Assembly: GCF_000024025.1 (NCBI RefSeq)
Contig: NC_013131.1
Span: 8,288,229-8,352,228, forward strand
Origin: Catenulispora acidiphila DSM 44928
GTDB lineage: Bacteria > Actinomycetota > Actinomycetes > Streptomycetales > Catenulisporaceae
Reading direction: 5' to 3'
DNA length: 64,000 nucleotides
Shown here one piece after another: positions 8,576-15,987 of the stretch. The position numbers and the translations under genes are program-made. Position 1 is the first letter of the stretch, and each line of letters starts with the position of its first letter. The notes under the pieces were generated by a model, which saw only the letters and a list, made by a program, of their open reading frames with translations, searched no databases and was not told where the DNA came from.

Positions 8576-9190
8576 ATGAGCGGAGTCGCAGGCACTGTGC
8601 TGACGGCGAAGGGCCGCGCCACCCGGGCCCGCATCGTCGAGGGCGCGGCCGAGGTGCTGCGCGAGACCGGCGTCGACCTGGCCACGCTGGACGACGTGAT
8701 GGCCCGCACCCACACCAGCAAGAGCCAGCTGTTCCACTACTTCCCGGCGGGCAAGGACGAGCTGCTGCTGGCGGTCGCGGGCTACGAGGCCGACCGCGTC
8801 ATGGAGCATCAGGAGCCTTATTTGGGCTGCCTGGACACCTGGGAGGCGTGGGAGCGGTGGCGCGACGCGACCGTGCAACGCTATGAGGAGCAAGGCGATC
8901 GGTGTCCGTTGGGAACACTGTCGCTGTACTTGGGACGGAGCACGCCGGGGGCGCGGGCGGTGGTCGTGACGCTGCTGCGGCAATGGCAGGCGGCGCTGGC
9001 GGTCGGGGTGCGCGCTTTGCAGGAAGCGGGGCGGCTTCCCGCCTCGGTCGACGCCGACGAGCGCGCCGCCGCGTTGCTGGCTGCGATCCAGGGCGGCGTA
9101 GGGATTCTGCTGGCGACCGGCGACGCCTACCATCTGCGTGTCGCGCTGTTTCAGGGGGTCGCCGACTTGCGGCGGCTAGCGACTGACTGA
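8576..9190 (+). CDS. TetR family transcriptional regulator
   Basis: 204 residues; start ATG 8576 behind GGGAGG. The HTH covers about residues 15-60 (RIVEGAAEVLRETGV, then VMARTHTSKSQLFHYFPAGKDELL). The C-terminal part has the alanine/leucine-rich helices and GDRCPLGTL segment typical of the group with a TetR C-terminal ligand domain. It lies 37 bp after the oxidoreductase gene and 110 bp before an SDR gene, so either is a likely target. Confidence 0.9.
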   Translation: MSGVAGTVLTAKGRATRARIVEGAAEVLRETGVDLATLDDVMARTHTSKSQLFHYFPAGKDELLLAVAGYEADRVMEHQEPYLGCLDTWEAWERWRDATVQRYEEQGDRCPLGTLSLYLGRSTPGARAVVVTLLRQWQAALAVGVRALQEAGRLPASVDADERAAALLAAIQGGVGILLATGDAYHLRVALFQGVADLRRLATD

Positions 9191-9228
9191 CGCCTCGCGC
9201 CACGGGTTGCTCCTCGACCTCCCCAGAC

Positions 9229-9244
9229 TGGACTTGCTGGTCCA
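9229..9244. promoter_or_regulatory. possible operator upstream of the SDR gene
   Basis: A short inverted repeat (TGGAC, six bases, GTCCA) lies about 60 bp before the SDR start. A second one (GTTCC, eight bases, GGAAC) lies at 9263-9280. Either could be read by the adjacent TetR protein. The arms are short, so chance occurrence is quite possible. Confidence 0.2.
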
Positions 9245-9300
9245 TTTTTTCCCTCGCAGAGTGGTTCCCGCAGCTTGGAACAAGAACTCGGGAGTGCGAA

Positions 9301-10065
9301 ATGAGTGGACGTCTGCAGGGCAAGCGCGCGCTGGTCACCGGCTCGACGAGCAACATCGGCCGCGCCATCGCCGAAGCCTTCGCCGCCGAGGGGGCGCACG
9401 TGATCGTCTCCGGCCGGGACACGACGCGCGGCGCCGAGGTCGTCGACGGCATCCGCGCCAAGGGCGGCCGCGCCGACTTCGCCCGCGCCGACCTCGACGG
9501 CAGCCCCGAAGCCTCCCGCGCGCTGGCGGAGGAGGCCGAGGCGCTCCTCGGCGACGGCATCGACATCCTGGTCAACAACGCCGGCATCTACCCGCCCGGC
9601 ACCACCGTGAGCACCGACGAGGCGACCTTCGACCGCGTCTACGCGGTGAACGTGAAGGCACCCTTCTTCCTGACGCAGGAGATCGCCCCGCAGATGGCAG
9701 CCGCGGGCGGCGGCACCATCATCAACCTCGGCTCCTGGGTCGCCCGCCTCGCCGTCCCCGTCGGCGCCCTCTACGCCTCGACGAAGGGCGCCATGGAGAC
9801 GCTGACCCGCGCCTGGGCCGCGGAGTTCGGCCCGCGCGGCGTGCGCGTGAACGCGGTGTCCCCCGGCGTGATCCTGGAGCCGACGCCGGGCCAGGCGCAC
9901 CCCGGCGAGGTGATGGTGAACGGCACCCCGGCCGGACGGCTGGGGAAGCCGCAGTACATCGCGGACGCGGTGGTGTACCTGGCCAGCGATGAGGCTTCTT
10001 ACTTGCACGGCACCGTGCTGGACGTGGACGGCGGCCGGACGGCTGCGGCGGTCATCGCGGCTTAA
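9301..10065 (+). CDS. short-chain dehydrogenase/reductase (classical SDR)
   Basis: 254 residues with an N-terminal cofactor motif ALVTGSTSNIGRAIAEA, the structural NNAGIYPPG, and the catalytic YASTK (Tyr158, Lys162) preceded by the serine of the GSW segment. The C-terminal DVDGGRTA motif ends the fold. An Arg in VSGRDTTRG after the second strand hints at NADP(H) preference. It should oxidise or reduce an alcohol/ketone pair; the substrate is unknown. It is convergent with the next TetR gene, only 16 bp apart, with no obvious terminator. Confidence 0.92.
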   Translation: MSGRLQGKRALVTGSTSNIGRAIAEAFAAEGAHVIVSGRDTTRGAEVVDGIRAKGGRADFARADLDGSPEASRALAEEAEALLGDGIDILVNNAGIYPPGTTVSTDEATFDRVYAVNVKAPFFLTQEIAPQMAAAGGGTIINLGSWVARLAVPVGALYASTKGAMETLTRAWAAEFGPRGVRVNAVSPGVILEPTPGQAHPGEVMVNGTPAGRLGKPQYIADAVVYLASDEASYLHGTVLDVDGGRTAAAVIAA

Positions 10066-10081
10066 GACCGCGCTGTTGGGC

Positions 10082-10795
10082 TCAGTCCAGTGCTTCTTGG
10101 ACGCGCTGCACGACCCGCCACATCGGCGTTCCGCGCCTGGCCACCACCACCATGACGTCCTCTTCCGGTTCCGCGGTGCGCGGGGCGGAGGGGACGTCGT
10201 CGGTGTATGTCGCGCGGACCCATTCCAAGGCGTGCTCGACGAGTTCGGCGGGGTCACCGTGGCCGTCGGAGCGGAGCCAGCCGCGCAGGGCATGGTTGTG
10301 GGCGGCGACTACGGCTGCTGAGACGACGTCGGCGCGGAGGTCGCCGTCGGCGCGTCCGCTGTAGCGGGCGCGGAGGAAGGCGGCCAGGGCGCTCTCGTAG
10401 CGGCGGACTACTGCGAGTTCGTGCGTACGCAGCGCCGGGACCTGGCGGGTCAGCTTGTAGCGGGCCAGGGAGAACTCGGGGTCGGCGGCGTACATCGCCA
10501 GGACCATGCGGGCGGCGTCGCAGACCCGGGCGACGGGGTCCTGGGCGAAGCCGGACTCGTCGGCGAGGAAGTCGGACATGCGGGCGAGGGTGCCCTCGTG
10601 GTCGGGGAAGACCACCGATTCCTTCGAGGGGAAGTAGCGGAAGAAGGAGCGGCGGCCGACTCCCGCGCGCGCCACGATGTCGTCGACGGTGGTCGCGTCG
10701 AAGCCGTGCTCGGCGAACAGGGCCACGGCCGCCGAGACCAGCGCGTCGCGCATCGCCGGGCGGGTCTCGGCGCGGTCGGGCTGGTCGGCGGACAT
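10082..10795 (-). CDS. TetR family transcriptional regulator
   Basis: The start is set at ATG 10795 (MSADQPDRAETRPAM), giving 237 residues; the longer reading from 10861 adds a poorly conserved tail. The HTH reads VALFAEHGFDATTVDDIVA then GVGRRSFFRYFPSKESVVF, a well-formed recognition helix. There is a second-domain AHNHALRGWL segment. No good ribosome binding site precedes the ATG, and TGTTAC just upstream could be a -10 box, so translation may be nearly leaderless. It lies directly downstream of the amidohydrolase gene on the same strand. Confidence 0.88.
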   Translation of the reverse strand: MSADQPDRAETRPAMRDALVSAAVALFAEHGFDATTVDDIVARAGVGRRSFFRYFPSKESVVFPDHEGTLARMSDFLADESGFAQDPVARVCDAARMVLAMYAADPEFSLARYKLTRQVPALRTHELAVVRRYESALAAFLRARYSGRADGDLRADVVSAAVVAAHNHALRGWLRSDGHGDPAELVEHALEWVRATYTDDVPSAPRTAEPEEDVMVVVARRGTPMWRVVQRVQEALD

Positions 10796-10857
10796 GGCTG
10801 GACGGTAACACTGCGCATGACGACGTCCCATACCGATGCGGTCCAATGCGGTCCGCG

Positions 10858-11832
10858 TCACACGGGTGGTTGCTCTGCCCCACTTCTCATATCAAGGAAG
10901 TCGGCGGCATTCACATCCACAATCATCTTCGCCTGGGCTTCCGGCAATCCCGCGGCAAGGATGTACTCGATGTGGTCCCGCAGCGACGGTCCCTGCTCAA
11001 AGGGATAGTCAGTGCCCAGCAGCAAGCGCTCCGGTCCGACGACTTCGGCTGTCAGCCGCAGCGCCGCCGGGAGCGGATTCGCCGTGTCGTAGGCGATGCC
11101 GCGCATCAGTTGGCCGGCGCTCGGCGCATCTTTCGGCAGGTACCAGTCCCGGTGCCGGTCCAGGCGCTGGATGAGGAAGGGCAGGTAGCCACCCATGTGC
11201 GGGGCGATGATCCGAATATCGGGGTACTTCACGGTCAGACCCGCCTGGAACAGCTGCAGGATCGCGGTCGAGACCTCCGCCGCGTAGCCGATGACCCGGT
11301 CGAGCTTGGACGCCTGCATGAGCGGCGAGCCGGCCGACTCCCCGATCGGGTGCACGAACAGCACGCCCTTGCGCCGGTTCAGCGCCGCGAACAACGGCTC
11401 GAAGTCCGGGTGGCTCAGCGGACGCCCGAGGATCGAGGTCCCGACCGCGGCGCCGAGCATGCCGTCCTGCTCCATGGCCCGGTTGAGCTCGTCGACGGAT
11501 GCCAGGATGTGCGGAAGCGGCAGCGCGGCCAGGGCCCGAAGCCGCTCGGGATACTGCGCGACGGTCTGCGCCAGCGCCACATTCGCACACCTGGCAGCCT
11601 CCACAGCCGCCGTCGGATCACCCGTATACGGCCCTTGCGGGCAGGTCGAGAGCAGTTGCACGTCCACGCCGACCGCGTCCATCGCCGCCAGCCGCAGGCG
11701 CAGCTCGCGCTCGCCGTCCCCACCGCCGAGCGCCCGGACCTCGCGCGTACCGACCCCGCCGTCCTGCCGGAAGTCATCGAGGAGGTCCAAGTAGGCGGCC
11801 GGGAACAGGTGCGCGTGGACATCGACTCTCAT
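10858..11832 (-). CDS. amidohydrolase-2 (ACMSD-like) family metal-dependent hydrolase/decarboxylase
   Basis: The start is taken at ATG 11832 because the family begins with the metal-binding strand MRVDVHAHLFP (324 residues). Further motifs are VLFVHPIG, IIAPHMGGYLPFL and LLLGTDYPFEQG, giving the HxH, His, His and Asp ligands of a TIM-barrel amidohydrolase. Relatives are aminocarboxymuconate-semialdehyde decarboxylase and hydroxybenzoate-type decarboxylases or lactone hydrolases. The reaction here is open. No aromatic catabolic genes are next to it. It is divergent from the YidB-like gene. Confidence 0.88.
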   Translation of the reverse strand: MRVDVHAHLFPAAYLDLLDDFRQDGGVGTREVRALGGGDGERELRLRLAAMDAVGVDVQLLSTCPQGPYTGDPTAAVEAARCANVALAQTVAQYPERLRALAALPLPHILASVDELNRAMEQDGMLGAAVGTSILGRPLSHPDFEPLFAALNRRKGVLFVHPIGESAGSPLMQASKLDRVIGYAAEVSTAILQLFQAGLTVKYPDIRIIAPHMGGYLPFLIQRLDRHRDWYLPKDAPSAGQLMRGIAYDTANPLPAALRLTAEVVGPERLLLGTDYPFEQGPSLRDHIEYILAAGLPEAQAKMIVDVNAADFLDMRSGAEQPPV

Positions 11833-12023
11833 GCCGCCAGGCTGGCCCGCACCCCGCCACCCGGCGTCCCAGAACCCCGGCACCACCGCCGTCCGGACGA
11901 AGCCGCGCACCCCGTTGCCCCGAACGGCTGCCTCCCAGAGCGCACCCCAACTCGCCGTCCCAAAGGCTCGTACAAGGCCCGAAGCCACCCCGGCCCGAGC
12001 CCGGCAAGAAAGGCGGCAATGCC

Positions 12024-12455
12024 ATGGCCGACACCCCCGACCTGGGCAAACTCTGGAAACAGCTGACCGACAGCGTCGGCGGCGGCATGGGCGAAGCCCT
12101 CGAGAAGCTCAAGAAGAGCAGCATCGGCGAGCAAGTCCAATCCTGGATCGGCAAGGGCGAGAACAAGCCCGTCAACGCCGACCAGCTCACCCAAGCCATC
12201 GGCCAGGACAAGATGGACCAAATCGCCCACCAAGCAGGCACCACCCCCGAACAAGCAGCCCAAACCATGGCCGAAAAACTCCCCGGCATGGTCGACAAAA
12301 TGACCCCCGACGGCCAACTCCCCACCCCCACCACCATCAAGGACAACGCCGCCGGCGCCGCCCAAACCATGCCCACCACAGCCGCCAACGCCATGGGCAA
12401 CCCCACCACCACAGCCCAACAGCAAACCCCCCGCACCAACCCCCCGCCCATGTAG
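12024..12455 (+). CDS. YidB-like (DUF937) protein
   Basis: 143 residues. The first 100 carry the helical pattern of the YidB/DUF937 family: LGKLWKQLTDSVGG, GKGENKPVNADQLTQAIG and AHQAGTTPEQAAQTMAEKLP. The tail is a low-complexity Thr/Pro/Gln region (PTTTAQQQTPRTNPPPM). The start is ATG 12024 (MADTPD); an overlapping ATG at 12019 is out of frame. A weak GAAAGG precedes it. The family's function is unknown. The DNA after it is C-rich and holds no further gene before the tRNA. Confidence 0.75.
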   Translation: MADTPDLGKLWKQLTDSVGGGMGEALEKLKKSSIGEQVQSWIGKGENKPVNADQLTQAIGQDKMDQIAHQAGTTPEQAAQTMAEKLPGMVDKMTPDGQLPTPTTIKDNAAGAAQTMPTTAANAMGNPTTTAQQQTPRTNPPPM

Positions 12456-12641
12456 CACCCCCGGGAGCGCACCCACACCCCCCCACCGGCCGGACCCCGC
12501 ACCCCGGGGCCCGGCCCACCCACACCCAAACCCCCAGGTAGCGAATCGATTTCCCATCCACCCGCAGCTCTGGCTAATATAGGCAACGCCCGCCGGGGAG
12601 ATCAGCAAGATCGATCAGACGATCTCACCGGGGGACCAGAT

Positions 12642-12717
12642 GGGGCTTTAGCTCAGTTGGTAGAGCATTTGTCTGGCAGACAAAAGGTCAGGGGTTCAAG
12701 TCCCCTAAGCTCCACCA
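12642..12717 (+). tRNA. tRNA-Ala (anticodon GGC)
   Basis: A 76-base cloverleaf. The 7-bp acceptor stem includes G3:U70, the alanine identity pair. A D-arm with GCTC/GAGC, an anticodon stem TTTGT/ACAAA with loop CTGGCAG (anticodon GGC), and a T-arm GGGGTTCAAGTCCCC follow. CCA is encoded at 12715-12717. TAATAT at 12575-12580 could be a -10 box. A recombinase remnant on the opposite strand runs into the gene, so this is the likely attachment site of a lost element. Confidence 0.97.
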
Positions 12718-13524
12718 TTGCGGTCTTACTCGAACCGCCGTTCGTAAGGGCGGTTCCGAGGAGGACTGTAGGGGTGATCATGACGGCGGTACTGTCCTTC
12801 AGGACGGTGCCGCCTTCTTGCTGCGGCGCCGCTGAATCGTGGAGCGCCGCGCGCTGAGTTTCGACGAGTGGCCGGATGGTGTCGGTGAGGTCGTCACGGG
12901 CGACGAATGGCGCGCCTTCGGTCTCGTCAATGTAGATCTTGGTGAAGCACGCCTGATTGAGCACCTTTCGGGCCGGGTCGCCGGCTAGGCGGTAGAGCCG
13001 GTGCACGTCGCCGAGCAGGTCCAGCAGCCCGGTTAGGGCGGAGTGCCCCGCGTCCAGGTCGGGCGCCGATTGGAGCTGGTCTAGCTGGGTTTGGAGTCGC
13101 GCCTTCTCCTCGCGGATCGTGCGCATTTTGCCGGTGAGTTGGTCCTGTGGCCAGTCGGGATTGCCGACCAAGTCGAGAAGGCCGTCAATCTTGGCGCTCA
13201 GTGCTGTGAGCTGTCGCGTGAGTGGGTGCGCATGAGGCTGTCGGTGGTTCCGCTGTCCGTGACGGCCGCGCGCATGGCTGCGGCGATCCGGATGCGTAGG
13301 TCTGACGAGAGGGTGATGGTGGTGTAGTTGTCCTCGACAGCTCGTTCGACCTGGGCGATCTTGAGATATGGAAGGTCGCAAGTGTGCTTTTGCCGACCGG
13401 AGCACATGAAGTAGAAGTGCTGCTCTCCTGTGTGGGACTTGCCGGGAACGTACCAAACGCGGCTGGAGCAGCGGGCGCACCATAGTGAGCCCTTCAGGTA
13501 GTGGTGGTGCTTGCGGCGACGCAA
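12653..13524 (-). pseudogene. serine recombinase (large resolvase) C-terminal remnant, frameshifted
   Basis: Reading down the minus strand, 13524 to about 13215 encodes a recombinase zinc ribbon: HHYLKGSLWCARCSSRVWYV, a GEQHFYFMCSGR segment and CDLPYLKIAQVERAVEDNY. The frame then shifts near 13213-13222 (HSR in one frame, QLTALSAKID in the next). It continues with the coiled-coil (REEKARLQTQLDQLQS) and C-terminal part (KVLNQACFTKIYIDE). The last 20 residues, including GLEPLTFCLP, are antisense translation of the tRNA. The N-terminal resolvase domain with the catalytic serine is missing. This is a dead integrase of an element that used tRNA-Ala. Confidence 0.8.
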
Positions 13525-13560
13525 GCCACCGCCGCGTTAGATGTCCAAGACCTCTTGTCT

Positions 13561-13907
13561 GTAGCGGCTTGAAGTGGCCCGGGTGTGGCGGCTGGAGGCG
13601 GCCCGGTCTGCTGGTTCTCTCCTTGCTCGGCTTCCGATCGGTGTAGCCCGGACTGGGCCCGCAACGGTGACGACCGCAGCCGCAGTGCCGCGGCTGCCGG
13701 CACCCATGGCGATGACGGTCATGGCGGACTGCAAGGGCCGGCTCTCTCAAACGGCTTCTACCGGTCTGCTCGGGCCACACGATGTCCGCCTTGCCCGTCA
13801 GCCAGGCAGGGTGGTCAGTCGAGACCGCCTCCAGACAAAACACCCACGAACGTAACTGGCCCAGGGCCGCTTCAATCCGCCACACCCGGGCCACTTCAAG
13901 CCGCTAC
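13561..13907. mobile_element. 347-bp cassette bounded by 31-bp perfect inverted repeats
   Basis: 13561-13591 and 13877-13907 are perfect reverse complements (31 bp), starting GTAGCGGCTTGAAGTGG at both outer ends. Further in, the similarity continues as shorter repeats of a unit like GGGCCACTTCAAGCCGCTAC. Arrays of short repeats at both ends are known from IS21-type elements, but no transposase is inside. It may be a MITE or a collapsed insertion sequence. No target-site duplication was seen. It sits immediately upstream of the recombinase remnant and may have replaced its N-terminal half. Confidence 0.5.
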
Positions 13908-13984
13908 CGCCCGAAGCTCGACCTACTCCGTAAACACGTCCTCCTGGCCCCGTGACCAGTTCGATCACGGAATGTGGGCCAGAT

Positions 13985-14006
13985 CCACTTCAAACCGCTA
14001 CAGACA
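13985..14006. repeat. third copy of the terminal repeat unit
   Basis: The 22 bases (CCACTTCAAACCGCTACAGA and two more) match the reverse complement of 13556-13577 with one mismatch. It has the same orientation as the right end of the 347-bp cassette and lies 78 bp beyond it. This suggests an array of ends or a second partial copy. Confidence 0.55.
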
Positions 14007-14403
14007 GCCGTCCGCTTCGCGCTCAAATGGATCCGGTACCGGCCCGAACTCGTTGACGACTGTCTCGCCGAGACTTGCCTGATTATCCACCCACCCTGGC
14101 CTGCGATGACATCACACATCCAAAGTCAGTAGTCGAACATCTGCAAGGTTGCGATGGAAAAACGGCCGAGGTTAGGCCGCCCCACGCCCTGCCTCCAGCA
14201 TGAATCCGCAGAAGGACGCAACCCTGCCGAATGAGAGTAAGTACTCTTACCGGTGGCCGGGCCGATATGAGACCTCGACAAAATCAGGGCTCTCTGACAT
14301 CACCATGCACCGGCATCCATAGACGACACCACGCCACCGAAAGTCAGTTGTCGCATGCCTCTACTGATGGACATCATCTGCAGCAATCAATAGCTCTTCA
14401 GCA

Positions 14404-14421
14404 GGCGCCGCCTGCGGCGCC
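14404..14421 (-). terminator. hairpin after the orphan gene
   Basis: A perfect 8-bp GC stem (GGCGCCGC/GCGGCGCC) with a 2-nt loop begins 21 bp past the stop of the minus-strand orphan gene. No T-tract follows on that strand. Confidence 0.5.
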
Positions 14422-14442
14422 CGCCAACAGATACTGGCGCAG

Positions 14443-14853
14443 TTACGCTTCTCGTAGCGCCGCCAGTCCTTGGTTAGCCTCGCGCAAAGCGACCTTCAGG
14501 GCGGAACGCTCATCGATCGCCGTCAGCCTCTTGCGCCCGCCATCTTCAAACTTACGAGAAAACGAGGACCACGCCATATATAATGAGCGAATCAAAACTC
14601 TGGCCTCGCTACTACGCCGCGAGATCTCCGACGATTCCAGCGAAGACTTGGCAAAACCACCGCACCACTTGTTAAACCTGGCATGCTCGGCCTGAAGCTC
14701 GCCCACCAACTCGATGAGATCGTTACCCATCATCTCGCTGGCAAGCATTATGATCACGAGATTCGAAACCACAGAGGCTGTGGGTCGCTGCAGCTCCGCA
14801 GGTACTGACCAATCCTTCGACAGCGGAAACTCGCCGGCCTGTCTGTCCGTCAT
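14443..14853 (-). CDS. hypothetical protein in AT-richer island DNA
   Basis: I do not recognise this 136-residue protein. The start is ATG 14853 (MTDRQAGEF) with GGGG upstream; a TTG at 14865 is a longer option. It looks mostly helical and charged (LIELVGELQAEHARFNKW, EISRRSSEARVLIRSLY), with one more hydrophobic stretch (SNLVIIMLASEMMG). Its base composition is clearly lower in GC than the flanking genome and its codon use is mixed, pointing to transfer. TATTAT at 14901-14906 (minus strand) could be a -10 box. A GC hairpin follows the stop. Confidence 0.45.
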   Translation of the reverse strand: MTDRQAGEFPLSKDWSVPAELQRPTASVVSNLVIIMLASEMMGNDLIELVGELQAEHARFNKWCGGFAKSSLESSEISRRSSEARVLIRSLYMAWSSFSRKFEDGGRKRLTAIDERSALKVALREANQGLAALREA

Positions 14854-15081
14854 CCCATGCCCCAAAGTTTACAGACACCCACCTTCCGGAGAAAATCTGC
14901 ATAATACGCCGCACGACTCCGGGTTTCGTAAATATAAGGGCGCTCAAATTGCGACTGCTAACCTGCGTCTTTCACCAAGCGAATCCATAGGTTAACCCCC
15001 GAAACGAGGAAGTGCCCCGCCACCTGGGATGATCTTGATTGCGAAGTCGAGACCACACCAGAGAACCGGAGCACTTGCCAG

Positions 15082-15265
15082 GTGAAGCCTATAACGACGC
15101 GTCCGAAGCTGTCCGTAAGTACCGACGGCAAGGGCGTGGTCGCACACTCCGGAGCCCGGCTGCCGGCCGATCTAGCCGAGGCCACCGGCCTTGAGCAAGC
15201 GTTCTCTACGGCTCTGGCGCCCTCGCGAGTCCGCGGCGGCGGGCACGATCCGGGCCGGGTGGTAG
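15082..15265 (+). pseudogene. IS1380-family transposase N-terminal fragment
   Basis: From GTG 15082 the translation RPKLSVSTDGKGVVAHSGAR, then LPADLAEATGLEQAFSTAL and GHDPGRV, matches the start of actinobacterial IS1380-type transposases, including the conserved GHDPGRV turn. Similarity stops near 15265 and an unrelated sequence follows. The DDE catalytic core is absent. Upstream DNA (15001-15081) resembles the left flank of such elements. It is inactive. Confidence 0.75.
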
Positions 15266-15305
15266 CCCTACTGTATTGCTACGGTCTAGCAGCAACCATG
15301 GAAGA

Positions 15306-15428
15306 ATGCGAACAAGAAAAGATCGCCAGGTACGCCCGATCGCCACGGTGCGCATCAGCACGCCGACCCTCATAGGGTTGGCTGTGCTTGCCCTGCTCCT
15401 GCTTGGCTTTCCGCTTAACCTCTGGTAG
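15306..15428 (+). CDS. possible 40-aa single-pass membrane peptide
   Basis: A 41-codon ORF begins MRTRKDRQVRPIATVRISTP and continues with a hydrophobic helix, TLIGLAVLALLLLGFPLNLW, then a stop. A positively charged N-terminus plus one transmembrane helix is a plausible small membrane protein. The ATG has only GGAAG three bases upstream, too close for a good ribosome binding site; GTG 15348 is another start. It lies in island debris and may be chance. Confidence 0.25.
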   Translation: MRTRKDRQVRPIATVRISTPTLIGLAVLALLLLGFPLNLW

Positions 15429-15732
15429 TGATCAACGCTCTGTTGATGGTTTCGAGACCAGGTTGAGAGCGTGTTCCGGTTCTTCTGTGCAGCGAGGTGT
15501 TGGCGCAGCTCGGGGCTGGCGTGTTCGAGGATTCACGGACAGGGCGACGGCCTCCGCGTGACGATGGATTCTGCGAAGAATGCTCACCGTCACGGAGGGG
15601 GCCGTCGTGTCCAGCGTGCTGCATCCGGCGATCGTCTGCGGTCGGTTGGCGGTACTGGCCGGGTTCCGCAGCGCCTTCTTCGAGACGTTAACTAAGCTGA
15701 CCAACGAATTCACGACCGAATGCGTCTTCGCC

Positions 15733-15846
15733 TTAGACCTTCGCCGTTCCTGGGGTGCTGCATCCGTCATCGTCGTTGTGGACCAGCACCGGCGTGTCGC
15801 CCGCGATCACATAGTACGTATGCAGTCCGTCGATCAGACGCCCCTG
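15733..15846 (-). pseudogene. polymorphic-toxin HINT domain C-terminal fragment
   Basis: Minus-strand translation near 15840 gives RLIDGLHTYYVIAGDTPVLV, then HND. The HTYYV...GDTPVLVHN pattern is the conserved end of pretoxin HINT (intein-like) domains that precede toxin tips in RHS and related polymorphic toxins. Only 13 residues follow the HND before a stop at 15733, and no RHS repeats precede it. This is a scar of a lost toxin gene. Confidence 0.7.
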
Positions 15847-15852
15847 ACCTCT

Positions 15853-15892
15853 GCCCTGTGGCTCGGCAGCTTCAGCTGCCGAGCCACAGGGC
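15853..15892. terminator. 19-bp perfect hairpin, bidirectional terminator-like
   Basis: Perfect inverted repeat GCCCTGTGGCTCGGCAGCT and its complement with a 2-nt spacer (the actual loop will be wider). On the plus strand GTGTGCTTTT follows. It separates the island debris from the secreted beta-helix gene, whose minus-strand end is at 15988. Confidence 0.7.
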
Positions 15893-15987
15893 GTGTGCTT
15901 TTCAGCCGTACAGAGTCGCCGATCGAGCGTCCTCCCGAGGTCCGTATGACAGAGGCCTGTGAACAGTACGGAACGGCGCGCAGAGCG

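Larger units (their letters stand above)
12642..15987. other. decayed genomic island at tRNA-Ala
   Basis: Over 3.3 kb there is no long intact gene of recognisable function. GC drops to roughly half in 14.1-15.1 kb. In order it holds the tRNA, a frameshifted serine-recombinase end, a cassette with long inverted repeats, an AT-richer orphan gene, an IS1380-type transposase fragment and a toxin HINT fragment. 14007-14403 shows no gene; a small palindrome AGAGTA-AG-TACTCT lies at 14234-14247. 15429-15732 shows nothing recognisable. No second copy of the tRNA 3' end was seen in the window. Confidence 0.7.

Noticed and set aside
12653..12715. Recombinase C-terminus ending in VELRGLEPLTFCLP
   Set aside because: Those residues are translation of the antisense strand of tRNA-Ala, a common artefact, not a protein feature.
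15580..15760. Plus-strand frame around VSSVLHPAIVCGRLAVLAGF as an IS701-type transposase
   Set aside because: The resemblance is weak, no conserved transposase motif is present, and the minus strand holds the HINT fragment just beyond.
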